A stretch of DNA of 64,000 nucleotides. Source: Proteobacteria bacterium SG_bin5 (GTDB lineage: Bacteria > Pseudomonadota > Alphaproteobacteria > Sphingomonadales > Sphingomonadaceae). Positions within the stretch are counted from its first letter, which is position 1, and every line of letters starts with the position of its first letter. The notes under the pieces are model-generated. The model was given only the letters and a program-made list of their open reading frames with translations. It had not been told where the DNA came from and ran no database searches. Location of the stretch: the NCBI GenBank assembly GCA_002083475.1, contig LWDI01000060.1:36250-100249 (forward strand), given 5' to 3'. Position numbers and translations under genes: made by a program. Positions 9,662 through 17,649 of this stretch are shown one piece after another.

Positions 9662-10080
9662 TCAGCGTTCGAGCGCGCCGCTCGCGAACAGCGGTACGAA
9701 GAAGGTCACCAGAAAAACGATATTCGGGACCACGTTGAGCCCGAAACCAGTCGCGACCGACAGCGTCGAATCGGTCACGAACCAGGCGAGCACGCCCGCC
9801 ACCGTCCAGCGCCAGAGCCGCCGTCCCTGATCGCCCAGATCGGCCGCGACGCGCACCGCGCCCAGCGTCCGACGCCCCAGCCGATCGTCACTCCGCCGAG
9901 CACGCCGTTCGCGAAATAAAGCGCCGGCGTGATGTCGAGCGGCGCGGCGCCGTTGAGCAGATCGAGCAGCGCGAAGACCGGCGCGGCCGTGGCGGGGATG
10001 CCGCCTAGCAGCAGCGTCACCCCGAACAGGATCACCGCCGCGCACCAGATGGTGAGCCAGTTTCGCCAGAATCGAGCCAT
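9662..10080 (-). pseudogene. Frameshifted small membrane protein
   Basis: Two frames together make one plausible protein of about 139 residues with four hydrophobic segments. The N-terminal half starts at ATG 10080 (MARFWRNWLTIWCAAVILFG) and reaches TIGWGVG. The C-terminal half continues in another frame as TLGAVRVAADLGD and ends FVPLFASGALER at 9662. The switch falls near 9868-9880, where one missing base (for example GGAACG reduced to GGACG) would restore a continuous frame. It is either a recent pseudogene or a sequencing error. Function unknown. A perfect palindrome lies 36 bases upstream of the start. Confidence 0.7.
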
Positions 10081-10115
10081 CGCCTTCTCCTCGGCCTCGG
10101 GCGATAGCCGATCAT

Positions 10116-10131
10116 TGTAGCGAACGCTACA
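10116..10131. promoter_or_regulatory. Perfect 16-base palindrome, likely TetR-type operator
   Basis: TGTAGCG-AA-CGCTACA, with perfect seven-base arms, lies between the maoC stop and the start of the frameshifted membrane gene, in that gene's promoter region. Its size and spacing suit a TetR-family dimer. No TetR gene is present in the window, so the regulator would have to be elsewhere. The operator role is inferred. Confidence 0.5.
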
Positions 10132-10146
10132 TATTTTCGGCGGCGG

Positions 10147-10599
10147 TCAAACGGGGCGCTTCAGCAGCAGCGCGGTGCGCAGGCATTCGCATACGCGTTC
10201 GTCGCGCTGGTTGAGCATCTGGTGGCGCCAGGTGACGAGCCCGGCATTGGGGCGTGACTTCGACTCACGTAGCTCGGTCACTTCGCTCGTCGCGCGCAGC
10301 GTGTCGCCGATGAAGACGGGGGCGGGCATCACGAGCTTGTCATAGCCCAAATTCGCGACCAGCGTGCCCATCGTCGTCTCGGCGACGGTGATGCCGACCA
10401 TCAGGCTGAAGGTGAAGGTGCCGTTCACCAAGATGCGGCCGAACTCGCTTGCCTTGGCGGCTTCCGCGTCGAGGTGGAGCGGCTGCGGGTTGTGCGTCAT
10501 CGTCGACCAGAGCAGATTGTCGGTCTCGGTGACGGTGCGGCGCAAGGGATGCTCGATCCGCTCGCCGAACTGCCATTCGTCGAAATATTTGCCGGGCAT
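10147..10599 (-). CDS. MaoC-like acyl-CoA hydratase
   Basis: A 150-residue single hot-dog domain protein. The hydratase segment reads STMTHNPQPLHLDAEAAKAS, with the NPxPxH pattern near residues 37-42; the aspartate of the classic D-x-N-P-x-H motif is replaced, as in some family members. It probably hydrates an enoyl-CoA in acyl-CoA catabolism. It lies downstream of mccA on the same strand, separated by a 200-base repeat block, consistent with a role in leucine/isovalerate breakdown; the exact substrate is unknown. Confidence 0.85.
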   Translation of the reverse strand: MPGKYFDEWQFGERIEHPLRRTVTETDNLLWSTMTHNPQPLHLDAEAAKASEFGRILVNGTFTFSLMVGITVAETTMGTLVANLGYDKLVMPAPVFIGDTLRATSEVTELRESKSRPNAGLVTWRHQMLNQRDERVCECLRTALLLKRPV

Positions 10600-10610
10600 C
10601 GTTTCCCTGT

Positions 10611-10812
10611 CCTTTGCCCTCGCCCCTCGCAGAGGGGAGAGGGATACGAAGGCTTGGCAGCTTGCTGCCTAGCCGCAGTGGGGTGAGGGGTAGAAGCGAC
10701 CGCGCCAGCGGTCGCGCGGTCGGCGGCGCCGACCGCTTCCCCTCATCCAAGCGCCGCTAGGCGGCTTGCGCCGCCAAGCTCTGCTATCCTTCTCCCGCGC
10801 GCGGGAGAAGGC
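10611..10812. repeat. Composite palindromic block between mccA and maoC
   Basis: About 200 bases of nested hairpins: CCCCTCGCAGAGGGG near the left, GCGACCGC-gcca-GCGGTCGC and CGGTCGGCGGCGCCGACCG in the middle, and the perfect 24-base palindrome with arms CCTTCTCCCGCG/CGCGGGAGAAGG at 10789-10812, which abuts the mccA stop. The block lies wholly between two minus-strand genes. It may terminate or process the mRNA; no poly-T tail is seen. Confidence 0.8.
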
Positions 10813-12756
10813 TCATTCCTTGGCCTCCACCCGAACGAGCAGCGCATCGACCGGCACCTGCGTGCCAGGCGTGGCGTTGAGTTCGGCCACCACCCCGTCG
10901 AACGGCGCGGTGAGCGCGTGCTCCATCTTCATCGCTTCGAGCGTGACGAGGCGCTGGCCCTTGGTGACGGTATCGCCGGGGGCGACCTCGACGGCGGTCA
11001 CGCGCCCGGGCATCGGGGCGAGGAGGGCGCCGGACGAAGCCAACCCGCTGGCTGCTTGATCGAAGCGTGGCGCCGTAAAGCGCCATGTTTCGCCTTGCAT
11101 TGTTGCCCAGACAGCGTCGTGGTCCGCTTGGACAAGCGGATAGGCCCGCTGGTCATAAGTCGCGCCGCTAGCCAATGACGCACGATAAACTTGTCGGCGG
11201 TCCATTACTGCAACGTCGGTTGTGACGTCCGCATTCAATCGAAAGCCGATGGGCAAGGGTCGTCCTTCAATAGCCTTATGGCAGATCATTTCCGCCACTG
11301 GACCAAGCAACCATGGTTCTGGATCGACGCTGAAGATGACATCTTCGTGGTACCGCTCGATAAAGCCAGTGTCGATCCTCCCCGACATGAAATCCGGGTT
11401 GACCAGTAGCGCGTGCAGGAAGGTGGCGTTCGTCCGGATCGGCCAGATTTGTGCATCGGCACATAGGCTCGCCAACCCGACGGCGGCATCGCGGCGCGTG
11501 TCAGCGTGGCAGATGATTTTCGCGATCATCGGGTCGTAAAAGGGTGAGACTTCTCCGCCTTCGGTAACGCCGGTCTCGATGCGGCCAACAGAAGGATAAT
11601 CATTCTCGAACTCGACACCACGAACCGGATCGCGCCAGCGCGTTGACCGGACCTCGGTCGGTAGCCGGAAGCGCTCCAGCCGCCCAACGCTCGGCAAAAA
11701 CCCCTTGGCCGGGTCCTCGGCATATAGCCGCGCCTCGATCGCGTGGCCGTTGATCGCCAACTCCTCCTGGCGCTTGGGCAGCGTCTCGCCCGACGCCACG
11801 CGCAGCTGCCATTCGACCAGATCGACGCCGGTGATCTCCTCGGTCACCGGATGCTCGACCTGGAGCCGGGTGTTCATTTCCATGAACCAGATGCGGTCGG
11901 CGCGCAGGCCCTCGCTCGCGTCGGCGATGAACTCGATCGTGCCCGCGCCGACATAATCCACCGCCTGGGCCGCGCGCACCGCCGCCGCGCAGAGGCGTTC
12001 GCGCGTCTCCTCGGACATGCCGGGCGCGGGGGCTTCCTCGATCACCTTTTGGTGGCGGCGCTGGAGCGAGCAGTCGCGCTCGAACAGATGGACGATGTTG
12101 CCATGCGTGTCGCCGAAGACCTGCACCTCGATATGGCGCGGGGCGGTGATGTATTTTTCGATCAGCACCCGGTCGTCGCCGAAGCTGGAGGCGGCCTCGC
12201 GCTTGCAGCTGGCGAGCGCGTCGGCGAAATCGGCGCTCGCCTCGACGCGCCGCATCCCCTTGCCGCCGCCGCCCGCGACCGCCTTGATCAGCACCGGATA
12301 GCCGATCGCATCGGCCTCGGCCTGGAGCCGGTCGGGCGCCTGATCCTCGCCCAGATAACCCGGCGTCACGGGGACGCCCGCGTCCGCCATCAGCTTCTTG
12401 GCGGCGTCCTTCAGCCCCATCGCGCGGATCGAATGGGGCGTCGCGCCCACCCAGATCAGCCCCGCCGCCGCCACCGCCTCGGCGAAGTCGGCATTTTCGG
12501 AGAGAAAGCCATAGCCCGGGTGGATCGCCTCGGCGCCGGTCGCCTTGGCGGCAGCGATGATTTTGTCGCCGCGCAAATAGCTCTCGCGCGCCGGGGAGGG
12601 GCCGATATGCACCGCTTCGTCGGCCTGCCGCACGTGCAGCGCCCGGGCGTCGGCATCCGAATAGACCGCGATCGTGCGAATGCCGAGCTTGCGGCAGGTG
12701 CGGATGATGCGGCAGGCGATTTCGCCGCGATTGGCGATGAGGAGCGAGGCGATCAT
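10813..12756 (-). CDS. mccA: 3-methylcrotonyl-CoA carboxylase, biotin-containing alpha subunit
   Basis: A 647-residue protein with a biotin carboxylase domain (MIASLLIANRGEIACRIIRT, ATP-grasp loop GGGGKGM, EMNTRLQVEHPVTEE) and a C-terminal biotinyl domain with the carrier lysine in EAMKMEH near residue 610. Pairing with the carboxyltransferase at 13898-15496 indicates methylcrotonyl-CoA carboxylase of leucine degradation, although geranyl- or propionyl-CoA carboxylase cannot be fully excluded. The start at 12756 opens the conserved N-terminus. The stretch 11040-11720 is markedly less GC-rich than the flanks, as if exchanged by recombination, but the frame is intact. Confidence 0.92.
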   Translation of the reverse strand: MIASLLIANRGEIACRIIRTCRKLGIRTIAVYSDADARALHVRQADEAVHIGPSPARESYLRGDKIIAAAKATGAEAIHPGYGFLSENADFAEAVAAAGLIWVGATPHSIRAMGLKDAAKKLMADAGVPVTPGYLGEDQAPDRLQAEADAIGYPVLIKAVAGGGGKGMRRVEASADFADALASCKREAASSFGDDRVLIEKYITAPRHIEVQVFGDTHGNIVHLFERDCSLQRRHQKVIEEAPAPGMSEETRERLCAAAVRAAQAVDYVGAGTIEFIADASEGLRADRIWFMEMNTRLQVEHPVTEEITGVDLVEWQLRVASGETLPKRQEELAINGHAIEARLYAEDPAKGFLPSVGRLERFRLPTEVRSTRWRDPVRGVEFENDYPSVGRIETGVTEGGEVSPFYDPMIAKIICHADTRRDAAVGLASLCADAQIWPIRTNATFLHALLVNPDFMSGRIDTGFIERYHEDVIFSVDPEPWLLGPVAEMICHKAIEGRPLPIGFRLNADVTTDVAVMDRRQVYRASLASGATYDQRAYPLVQADHDAVWATMQGETWRFTAPRFDQAASGLASSGALLAPMPGRVTAVEVAPGDTVTKGQRLVTLEAMKMEHALTAPFDGVVAELNATPGTQVPVDALLVRVEAKE

Positions 12757-12875
12757 GGCCGGGCGATAGCGGCTCGCGCGGCGGCGCGCATCTGATTTTG
12801 CGCAAGGGGGCACGGGCCGGTGCCGCTATCCGCCGTCGGCCCGACCCGCGACCGTAAAGCGCACCCAGCGGTGGA

Positions 12876-12894
12876 CCCCGGACCAAGTCCGGGG
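12876..12894. repeat. Perfect hairpin element upstream of mccA
   Basis: CCCCGGAC-CAA-GTCCGGGG, eight-base arms with a three-base loop, within a GGACCCCGGACCAAGTCC context common between sphingomonad genes. It lies in the gap between the NTF2-like gene and mccA (12757-12924), which holds nothing else recognisable. Confidence 0.75.
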
Positions 12895-12924
12895 TGACGG
12901 CGGGGCGTTAAGTCGCCCCTCGAG

Positions 12925-13389
12925 CTATTGGCCTTGCGCGCAATCGGTTCGGCTCGACCAGGTGAGGTTCTGGATCTTCCAGGCGCCGCCCTCGCGGACC
13001 AGATCGAAATGATCATAGCCGCAATGGTGGAGCTTGCCGTCGATCCGGAAATCATAGCGGCCCCACACATAGGCGATGTCGCCGTCCACCTCGATCGCCG
13101 GGTCGTAGAGCCGCTCCTCGAACCGCTCGGGGCCGGGGGTGAAGCGGGCGAGCAGTTGCTCGCGGGTGAAGTGGACGATCCGCTTGGGGTTTTCGTTGGC
13201 GATGGTCGCGGTCGCGTCGGGGCGCAGCGTCTCGGCGATCTTGGCCGCGTCGCGCGCGGCGATGCCGGCGAAGAGGCTGTTGACGACCTGCATCACTTGC
13301 TCGGCCTCCGCTTGGGGCTGCGGCGGCAGGCCGGTGCCCTTGGGGAGCGGCGCGACGGGGGTGGTTTGGAGGAGAAGCGCGAGGATCAT
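12925..13389 (-). CDS. Secreted NTF2/SnoaL-like protein
   Basis: A 154-residue protein with a short hydrophobic leader (MILALLLQTTPVAPL) and a cone-shaped NTF2-like fold inferred from the pattern VNSLFAGIAARDAAKIAETLRPDATATI and the later strands DIAYVWGRYDFRIDGKLHHCGYDHFDLVREGGAWKIQNLTWSSR. Such proteins are isomerase-like or ligand-binding; no catalytic residue is diagnostic here. The start at 13389 begins the leader; an ATG at 13413 is an alternative and lies in the repeat arm. It sits between mccA and a DUF559 cassette on the same strand. Confidence 0.75.
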   Translation of the reverse strand: MILALLLQTTPVAPLPKGTGLPPQPQAEAEQVMQVVNSLFAGIAARDAAKIAETLRPDATATIANENPKRIVHFTREQLLARFTPGPERFEERLYDPAIEVDGDIAYVWGRYDFRIDGKLHHCGYDHFDLVREGGAWKIQNLTWSSRTDCAQGQ

Positions 13390-13411
13390 GGGGGCTCCGT
13401 TCGTGATGGGC

Positions 13412-13890
13412 AAATCCTCCCCAAGCTATGCTCGGGGAGGGGGACCGCCGGAACGGCGGTGGAGGGGCCGACGCGCGGTTGCAAGGGTGATGATGGCCGT
13501 TACGACCGCCTCGAGGTCGGCCAATATATCGCGGGCCGGGATACGCAGCGTTTCGATGCCGTGACAGGCGAGCAGCGTATCGCGCTCGGCATCCCGCGCC
13601 AAGCGATTGCCGCGCTCATGCGCTTCGCCATCGACCTCGATGCAAAGTTTCGCCTCGGGACAATAGAAGTCCAGCACATAGGGGCCGGCGGGATGTTGGT
13701 GGCGGAACTTAAAGCCGTCCGGCCGCGCGCGCAGCGCTTGCCATAGCAGCACCTCGGGAAGCGACATTTGTCGCCTTAGCTGGCGGGCATGCCGCACGGT
13801 TCGGGCAGGTTTGGGAAGAATTGCCATCGTCGCGGCCCCTCCACCGTGCTTCGCACGGTCCCCCTCCCCAAGCAAGCTTGGGGAGGATTT
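13412..13890. mobile_element. DUF559 cassette bounded by inverted palindromic arms
   Basis: Left arm 13412-13470 and right arm 13833-13890 are inverted copies: AAATCCTCCCCAAGC, a hairpin, GGGGAGGGGGACC, a second hairpin, GGTGGAGGGG. The ends are AAATCC at the left and GGATTT at the right. The 362-base interior holds a DUF559 gene whose start is six bases from the right arm and whose stop lies within the left arm. The same arms facing each other with no gene occur at 6152-6286. The unit is inserted between mccB and the NTF2-like gene. Mobility is inferred; no target-site duplication is obvious. Confidence 0.65.
13426..13827 (-). CDS. DUF559 nuclease-like protein (second copy)
   Basis: A 133-residue DUF559 protein (MAILPKPARTVRHARQLRRQ). 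The conserved core FRHQHPAGPYVLDFYCPEAK and LCIEVDGEAHERGN keeps the Asp, Cys and Glu-x-Asp-Gly positions of Vsr-like PD-(D/E)XK folds, so the gene appears intact. The last 15 codons are supplied by the left repeat arm and the ribosome binding site (GGAGGGG, eight bases before the ATG) by the right arm. It diverges from the copy at 3641 and carries a different arm sequence. Function of the family is not established. Confidence 0.85.
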   Translation of the reverse strand: MAILPKPARTVRHARQLRRQMSLPEVLLWQALRARPDGFKFRHQHPAGPYVLDFYCPEAKLCIEVDGEAHERGNRLARDAERDTLLACHGIETLRIPARDILADLEAVVTAIITLATARRPLHRRSGGPPPRA

Positions 13891-13897
13891 AAGGGCG

Positions 13898-15496
13898 TCA
13901 CATCCGAAACACCCCAAACCCCCGCTCTTCTACCCCCGCCTCCAGCGTCGCCGCGAGCGCCAAGCCCAGCACGTCGCGCGTCTGCGCCGGATCGATGATG
14001 CCATCGTCCCACAGCCGCGCGGTCGCGTACCAGGGGTTGCCTTCGTCCTCGTATTTCTGGCGGATCGGCGCCTTGAACGCCTCGGCCTCATCGGCGGACC
14101 AAGTCGCCGCGTCGCGGTGCACGGTCGCCAGCACGCTCGCTGCTTGCTCGCCGCCCATCACGCTGATCCGCGCATTGGGCCAGCTGAACAGGAAGCGCGG
14201 CGAATAGGCCCGCCCGCACATGCCGTAGTTCCCCGCGCCGAACGAGCCGCCGATCAGCACCGTGATCTTGGGCACGGTCGCGGTCGCGACCGCCGTCACC
14301 AGCTTGGCGCCGTGCTTGGCGATGCCTTCCGCCTCATATTTGCCGCCGACCATGAAGCCCGAGATATTCTGCAGGAACAGCAAGGGGATACGCCGCTGCT
14401 GCGCGAGTTCGATGAAATGCGCGCCCTTCACCGCGCTCTCGCTGAACAACACGCCGTTGTTCGCCAGGATCGCGACCGGCATCCCCCAGATATGCGCGAA
14501 ACCGCAGACGAGCGACGATCCGAACAGCGCCTTGAATTCGTGAAACTCGGATGCGTCGACCAGCCGCGCGATCACCTCATGCACGTCATAGGGCGCGCGG
14601 ACGTCGGGGGGGATGATGCCGTACAGTTCCTCCGCGTCGAAGCGCGGCGGGCGCGGATCGCGCAGCGTGACGAAGGGCTCGGCGCCCTTGCCCAAATGGC
14701 TGACGATGTCGCGCACGATCGTCAGCGCGTGGGCGTCATTCTCGGCGAGATGATCGACCACGCCCGAGCGCCGTGCATGGAGCTCGCCGCCGCCCAGATC
14801 CTCGGCCGAGATCACCTCGCCCGTCGCCGCCTGCACCAGCGGGGGCCCGGCGAGGAAAATCGTCCCCTGGCCGCGCACGATCACCGTCTCGTCGGACATC
14901 GCCGGCACATAGGCGCCGCCCGCGGTGCAACTCCCCATCACGCAGGCGATTTGGGGGATGCGCTTGGCGCTCATATTGGCCTGGTTGAAGAAGATGCGGC
15001 CGAAATGGTCGCGATCGGGGAAGACCTCGGCCTGATGCGGCAGATTGGCGCCCCCCGAATCGACCAGATAGATGCACGGCAGCCGGTTCGCCTCGGCGAT
15101 TTCCTGCGCGCGCAAATGCTTCTTCACGGTGAGCGGATAGTAAGTGCCGCCCTTCACCGTCGCGTCGTTCGCCAGGATCATCACTTGCCGGCCCGAAACG
15201 CGGCCGATGCCGGCGATCATCCCCGCGCCTGGGATGTCCTCGCCATAAACGCCATGCGCGGCGAGCTGGCCGATTTCCAGGAAAGGCGCGCCCGGATCGA
15301 GCAGCCGCTCGACCCGCTCGCGCGGCAGCAGCTTGCCGCGCTCGCTGTGCTTGGCGCGCGCGCGTTCGGGGCCGCCGAGCGCGGCTTGGGCGACATCGGC
15401 GCGCAGCCGCTCCACCAGCGCGCGGTTGTGCGCGGCATTGGCGCGAAACGCCTCGCTCTCGGGGGAAATGCGCGTGTCGAGCACGGGCGCGCTCAT
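13898..15496 (-). CDS. mccB: 3-methylcrotonyl-CoA carboxylase, carboxyltransferase beta subunit
   Basis: A 532-residue crotonase-fold carboxyltransferase. Typical segments are RERVERLLDPGAPFLEIGQLAAHGVY, VVDSGGANLPHQ-type (here LVDSGGANLPHQ), VMGSCTAGGAYVPAMSDE and GGSFGAGNYGMCGRAYSPRF. These match the MccB/LiuB group better than propionyl-CoA carboxylase beta. It transfers CO2 from biotin of the alpha subunit to 3-methylcrotonyl-CoA in leucine catabolism. It is first in the minus-strand operon that continues through the DUF559 cassette to mccA and maoC. Other usual liu genes (isovaleryl-CoA dehydrogenase, hydratase, lyase) are not in the window. Confidence 0.93.
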   Translation of the reverse strand: MSAPVLDTRISPESEAFRANAAHNRALVERLRADVAQAALGGPERARAKHSERGKLLPRERVERLLDPGAPFLEIGQLAAHGVYGEDIPGAGMIAGIGRVSGRQVMILANDATVKGGTYYPLTVKKHLRAQEIAEANRLPCIYLVDSGGANLPHQAEVFPDRDHFGRIFFNQANMSAKRIPQIACVMGSCTAGGAYVPAMSDETVIVRGQGTIFLAGPPLVQAATGEVISAEDLGGGELHARRSGVVDHLAENDAHALTIVRDIVSHLGKGAEPFVTLRDPRPPRFDAEELYGIIPPDVRAPYDVHEVIARLVDASEFHEFKALFGSSLVCGFAHIWGMPVAILANNGVLFSESAVKGAHFIELAQQRRIPLLFLQNISGFMVGGKYEAEGIAKHGAKLVTAVATATVPKITVLIGGSFGAGNYGMCGRAYSPRFLFSWPNARISVMGGEQAASVLATVHRDAATWSADEAEAFKAPIRQKYEDEGNPWYATARLWDDGIIDPAQTRDVLGLALAATLEAGVEERGFGVFRM

Positions 15497-15689
15497 GGCC
15501 TACTCCTTGGTTCTTGCGAGCGCGTGCCTAGCGGGCAAGGGCGGGCGAGGAAAGCCGCGCCAGGTTGGGAAACGCGCGGGCGGCGCCGGCAGGACGCGCG
15601 AATTGCTCGCCGAAGGGGAGGCGACGCGCGCGATGGCGGGTTCAGCGACCAAGGACAGGGGCCGCGCCGGGGCGATCGGCATCTCTTCT

Positions 15690-15776
15690 CCGTTCGCTCC
15701 GCGCTCGTGGAGGGGCCGTCCGTCCTTACGACCCTCTAAAAGAAGAACGGTGCTTCGACGAGCTCAGCACGACCGG
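15690..15776. repeat. Palindromic element in the mccB-cytochrome gap
   Basis: An imperfect inverted repeat with CCGTTCGCTCCG at the left and GTGCTTCGACGAGCTCAGCACGACCGG at the right. It is of the same general family as 2073-2158 (core TCGACGAGCTCAG). It occupies the middle of the 319-base gap 15497-15815, which otherwise holds no gene that I can see; the part 15497-15689 may hold the mccB promoter but no clear hexamers. Confidence 0.7.
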
Positions 15777-15815
15777 ATGTAGGCGGTTCCGGCTATGCGC
15801 AGCTCGATCGGCCCA

Positions 15816-16358
15816 TCAGACCGTCGCCAGATAAGCGATCAGGTCGGCGCGTTGTTGCGGATCGGCCATGCCGGGATAAGTCATCTTGGTGCCCGGAATC
15901 ACGCGCTGCGGCTTTTCCAGATATTGGAACAGCTTTTCCTTGGTCCAGGTGATGCCGCTGTTCTTGTTGGCGGCGGAATAACTATAGCCGGGCACGGTGC
16001 CCGCCTTGCGGCCGACGACTTGATGCAGCGTCGGGCCGATCCGGTTCGCGCCGGGCTCGACCGAGTGGCAGGTCGCGCAGACGGTGAACGCTGTCTTGCC
16101 CTTGCTCGCGTCGCCGGTGAAGCTCGCGAATTGCGCGCCGCTCAGCGTCGCGACGTCATCGGGGGCGGGGGCGCCCGCCGGCGCGGCGCCGTTCGCCGCC
16201 AGTGCATCATTGGCGACCGACTCGGTCGCGACCGGCGGCGGGGCGGCGGGATCGATGCCGTTGGTGGTGGCGGCGGTTTCGGTGTCGCGCGGCGCGTTGT
16301 TGCCCGAGCAGGCGGCGAGCGCCAGGAACAGCGTCGCCGGAACCAGGATTTTCATCAT
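15816..16358 (-). CDS. Membrane-anchored (lipoprotein) cytochrome c
   Basis: A 180-residue class I cytochrome c. The lipobox LALAAC at residues 12-17 predicts a lipidated cysteine and periplasmic membrane anchoring. An Ala/Pro/Thr-rich linker leads to the haem site CATCH near residue 113, and the axial methionine is in GTKMTYPGM near residue 160, as in mitochondrial-type cytochrome c. It probably shuttles electrons to a terminal oxidase; heme A synthase is encoded nearby at 18425. Two adjacent ATGs (16358, 16355) follow GGGAGAG; the second gives better spacing. Confidence 0.9.
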   Translation of the reverse strand: MMKILVPATLFLALAACSGNNAPRDTETAATTNGIDPAAPPPVATESVANDALAANGAAPAGAPAPDDVATLSGAQFASFTGDASKGKTAFTVCATCHSVEPGANRIGPTLHQVVGRKAGTVPGYSYSAANKNSGITWTKEKLFQYLEKPQRVIPGTKMTYPGMADPQQRADLIAYLATV

Positions 16359-16461
16359 GTCTCTCCCGTTTTGCCCCAGGCAACGCGCGCGCGCGCGAAG
16401 CGCGCCTTGGGCGGCGGTAAGAGACGGGCGAGGCGTGGCGCGAGCGCGACGAGCCGTGCCC

Positions 16462-16503
16462 CAAAAGCAAAAGAGCGGCCCCGCCATTCGCGAGACCGCT
16501 CTT
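16462..16503 (-). terminator. Rho-independent terminator after rplM-rpsI
   Basis: On the minus strand AAGAGCGG pairs with CCGCTCTT, followed by TTGCTTTTG. It starts 21 bases after the rpsI stop and separates the ribosomal operon from the cytochrome gene. Confidence 0.85.
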
Positions 16504-16524
16504 CGTGCCCAAGAAAAACCGAAC

Positions 16525-17055
16525 TCAGCGCTTCGAGAATTGGAAGCTACGGCGGGCCTTGGCGCGGCCGTATTTCTTACGCTCGACGGTGCGGCTGTCG
16601 CGCGTCAGGAAGCCCGCGGCCTTCACCGGCGAACGCAGCGCCGGCTCGAACCGGGTGAGCGCCTGGGCGATGCCATGCTTCACCGCGCCCGCCTGGCCCG
16701 AAAGCCCGCCGCCCTTCACGGTGCAAATCACGTCATATTGCCCCTCGCGCTCGGCGACGCCGAACGGCTGGTTGATGACGAGGCGCAGCGTCGGGCGCGC
16801 GAAATAGACCTCCTGGTCGCGGCCGTTGATCACGATCTTGCCGCTGCCGGGCTTGAGCCACACGCGCGCGACCGCGTCCTTGCGGCGGCCGGTCGCATAG
16901 GCGCGGCCATATTTGTCGAGCTGTTGCGGGCGCAGCGGGGTCGGCTCGGCCTGAACCGGGGCGGCGACGCCCTCGGCGGCGAGCGGCGCGGGCGCGGCGC
17001 GCGGCGCGCTGGTGATCGCGCCGAGATCGGAAAGCGACTGACGATTGTCGGACAT
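16525..17055 (-). CDS. rpsI: 30S ribosomal protein S9
   Basis: A 176-residue S9. The family core starts at about residue 48 (KYGRAYATGRRKDAVARVWL) and ends in the basic tail RKKYGRAKARRSFQFSKR, whose last arginine contacts P-site tRNA. The roughly 45-residue Ala/Pro-rich N-terminal extension is longer than in E. coli; such extensions are seen in alphaproteobacteria. The start codon overlaps the rplM stop by one base. Confidence 0.98.
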   Translation of the reverse strand: MSDNRQSLSDLGAITSAPRAAPAPLAAEGVAAPVQAEPTPLRPQQLDKYGRAYATGRRKDAVARVWLKPGSGKIVINGRDQEVYFARPTLRLVINQPFGVAEREGQYDVICTVKGGGLSGQAGAVKHGIAQALTRFEPALRSPVKAAGFLTRDSRTVERKKYGRAKARRSFQFSKR

Positions 17056-17534
17056 TACAAGCCCACCTTGTTCTTGCGGTTCATGCCCGCGATGTCGAGC
17101 ACTTCGGGGTTTTGCGCTTCGTGCGGATGCTCGGCGCCGGCGTAGATGCGCAGGTTGCGCATCTGCTGGCGGCCGAGCGGGCCGCGCGGGATCATCCGCT
17201 CGATCGCCTTTTCCAGCACGCGCTCGGGGAAGCGGCCCTCGAGCACCTTGGCGGCGGTGATGCCCTTGATCCCGCCGGCATAGCCGGTGTGCTTATAATA
17301 GACCTTCTGGCCCAGCTTCTTGCCGGTGAAGCGCACCTTGTCGGCGTTGATCACGATCACATTGTCGCCGCAATCGACATGCGGGGTGAAGCTCGGCTTG
17401 TGCTTGCCGCGCAGCACATTGGCGATGATCGTCGCGGCGCGGCCGACGACCAAGCCGTCGGCATCGACGATATGCCATTTCTTTTCCACCTCGGCGGGCT
17501 TGATCGCCTTGGTGGTCTTCAGCAGCGCCTTCAT
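17055..17534 (-). CDS. rplM: 50S ribosomal protein L13
   Basis: A 159-residue L13. Diagnostic segments are WHIVDADGLVVGRAATIIANVLRGKHKPSFTP near the N-terminus and MIPRGPLGRQQMRNLRIYAGAEHPHEAQNP near the C-terminus. It is an early-assembly protein of the large subunit and forms the universal rplM-rpsI operon with S9 downstream. Confidence 0.98.
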   Translation of the reverse strand: MKALLKTTKAIKPAEVEKKWHIVDADGLVVGRAATIIANVLRGKHKPSFTPHVDCGDNVIVINADKVRFTGKKLGQKVYYKHTGYAGGIKGITAAKVLEGRFPERVLEKAIERMIPRGPLGRQQMRNLRIYAGAEHPHEAQNPEVLDIAGMNRKNKVGL

Positions 17535-17560
17535 CGGGCAGACCCTTTCAAAATGCGAAG

Positions 17561-17583
17561 CGCCGCCCGGATGAGGGGCGGCG
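17561..17583 (-). terminator. GC hairpin between the secreted-protein gene and rplM
   Basis: CGCCGCCC and GGGCGGCG form an eight-base stem with a seven-base loop. On the minus strand it is followed by a short T-containing run (CTTCGCATTTTG). It lies upstream of the rplM start, so it could end transcription of the preceding gene (17650-18453) or lie in the rplM leader. Confidence 0.5.
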
Positions 17584-17649
17584 TCGTTGCGCGCCTATCT
17601 ACGGCGTAGGCCCGCGAAGTCAAGCAATGCGCGGCTTTGCTGACGGGTA

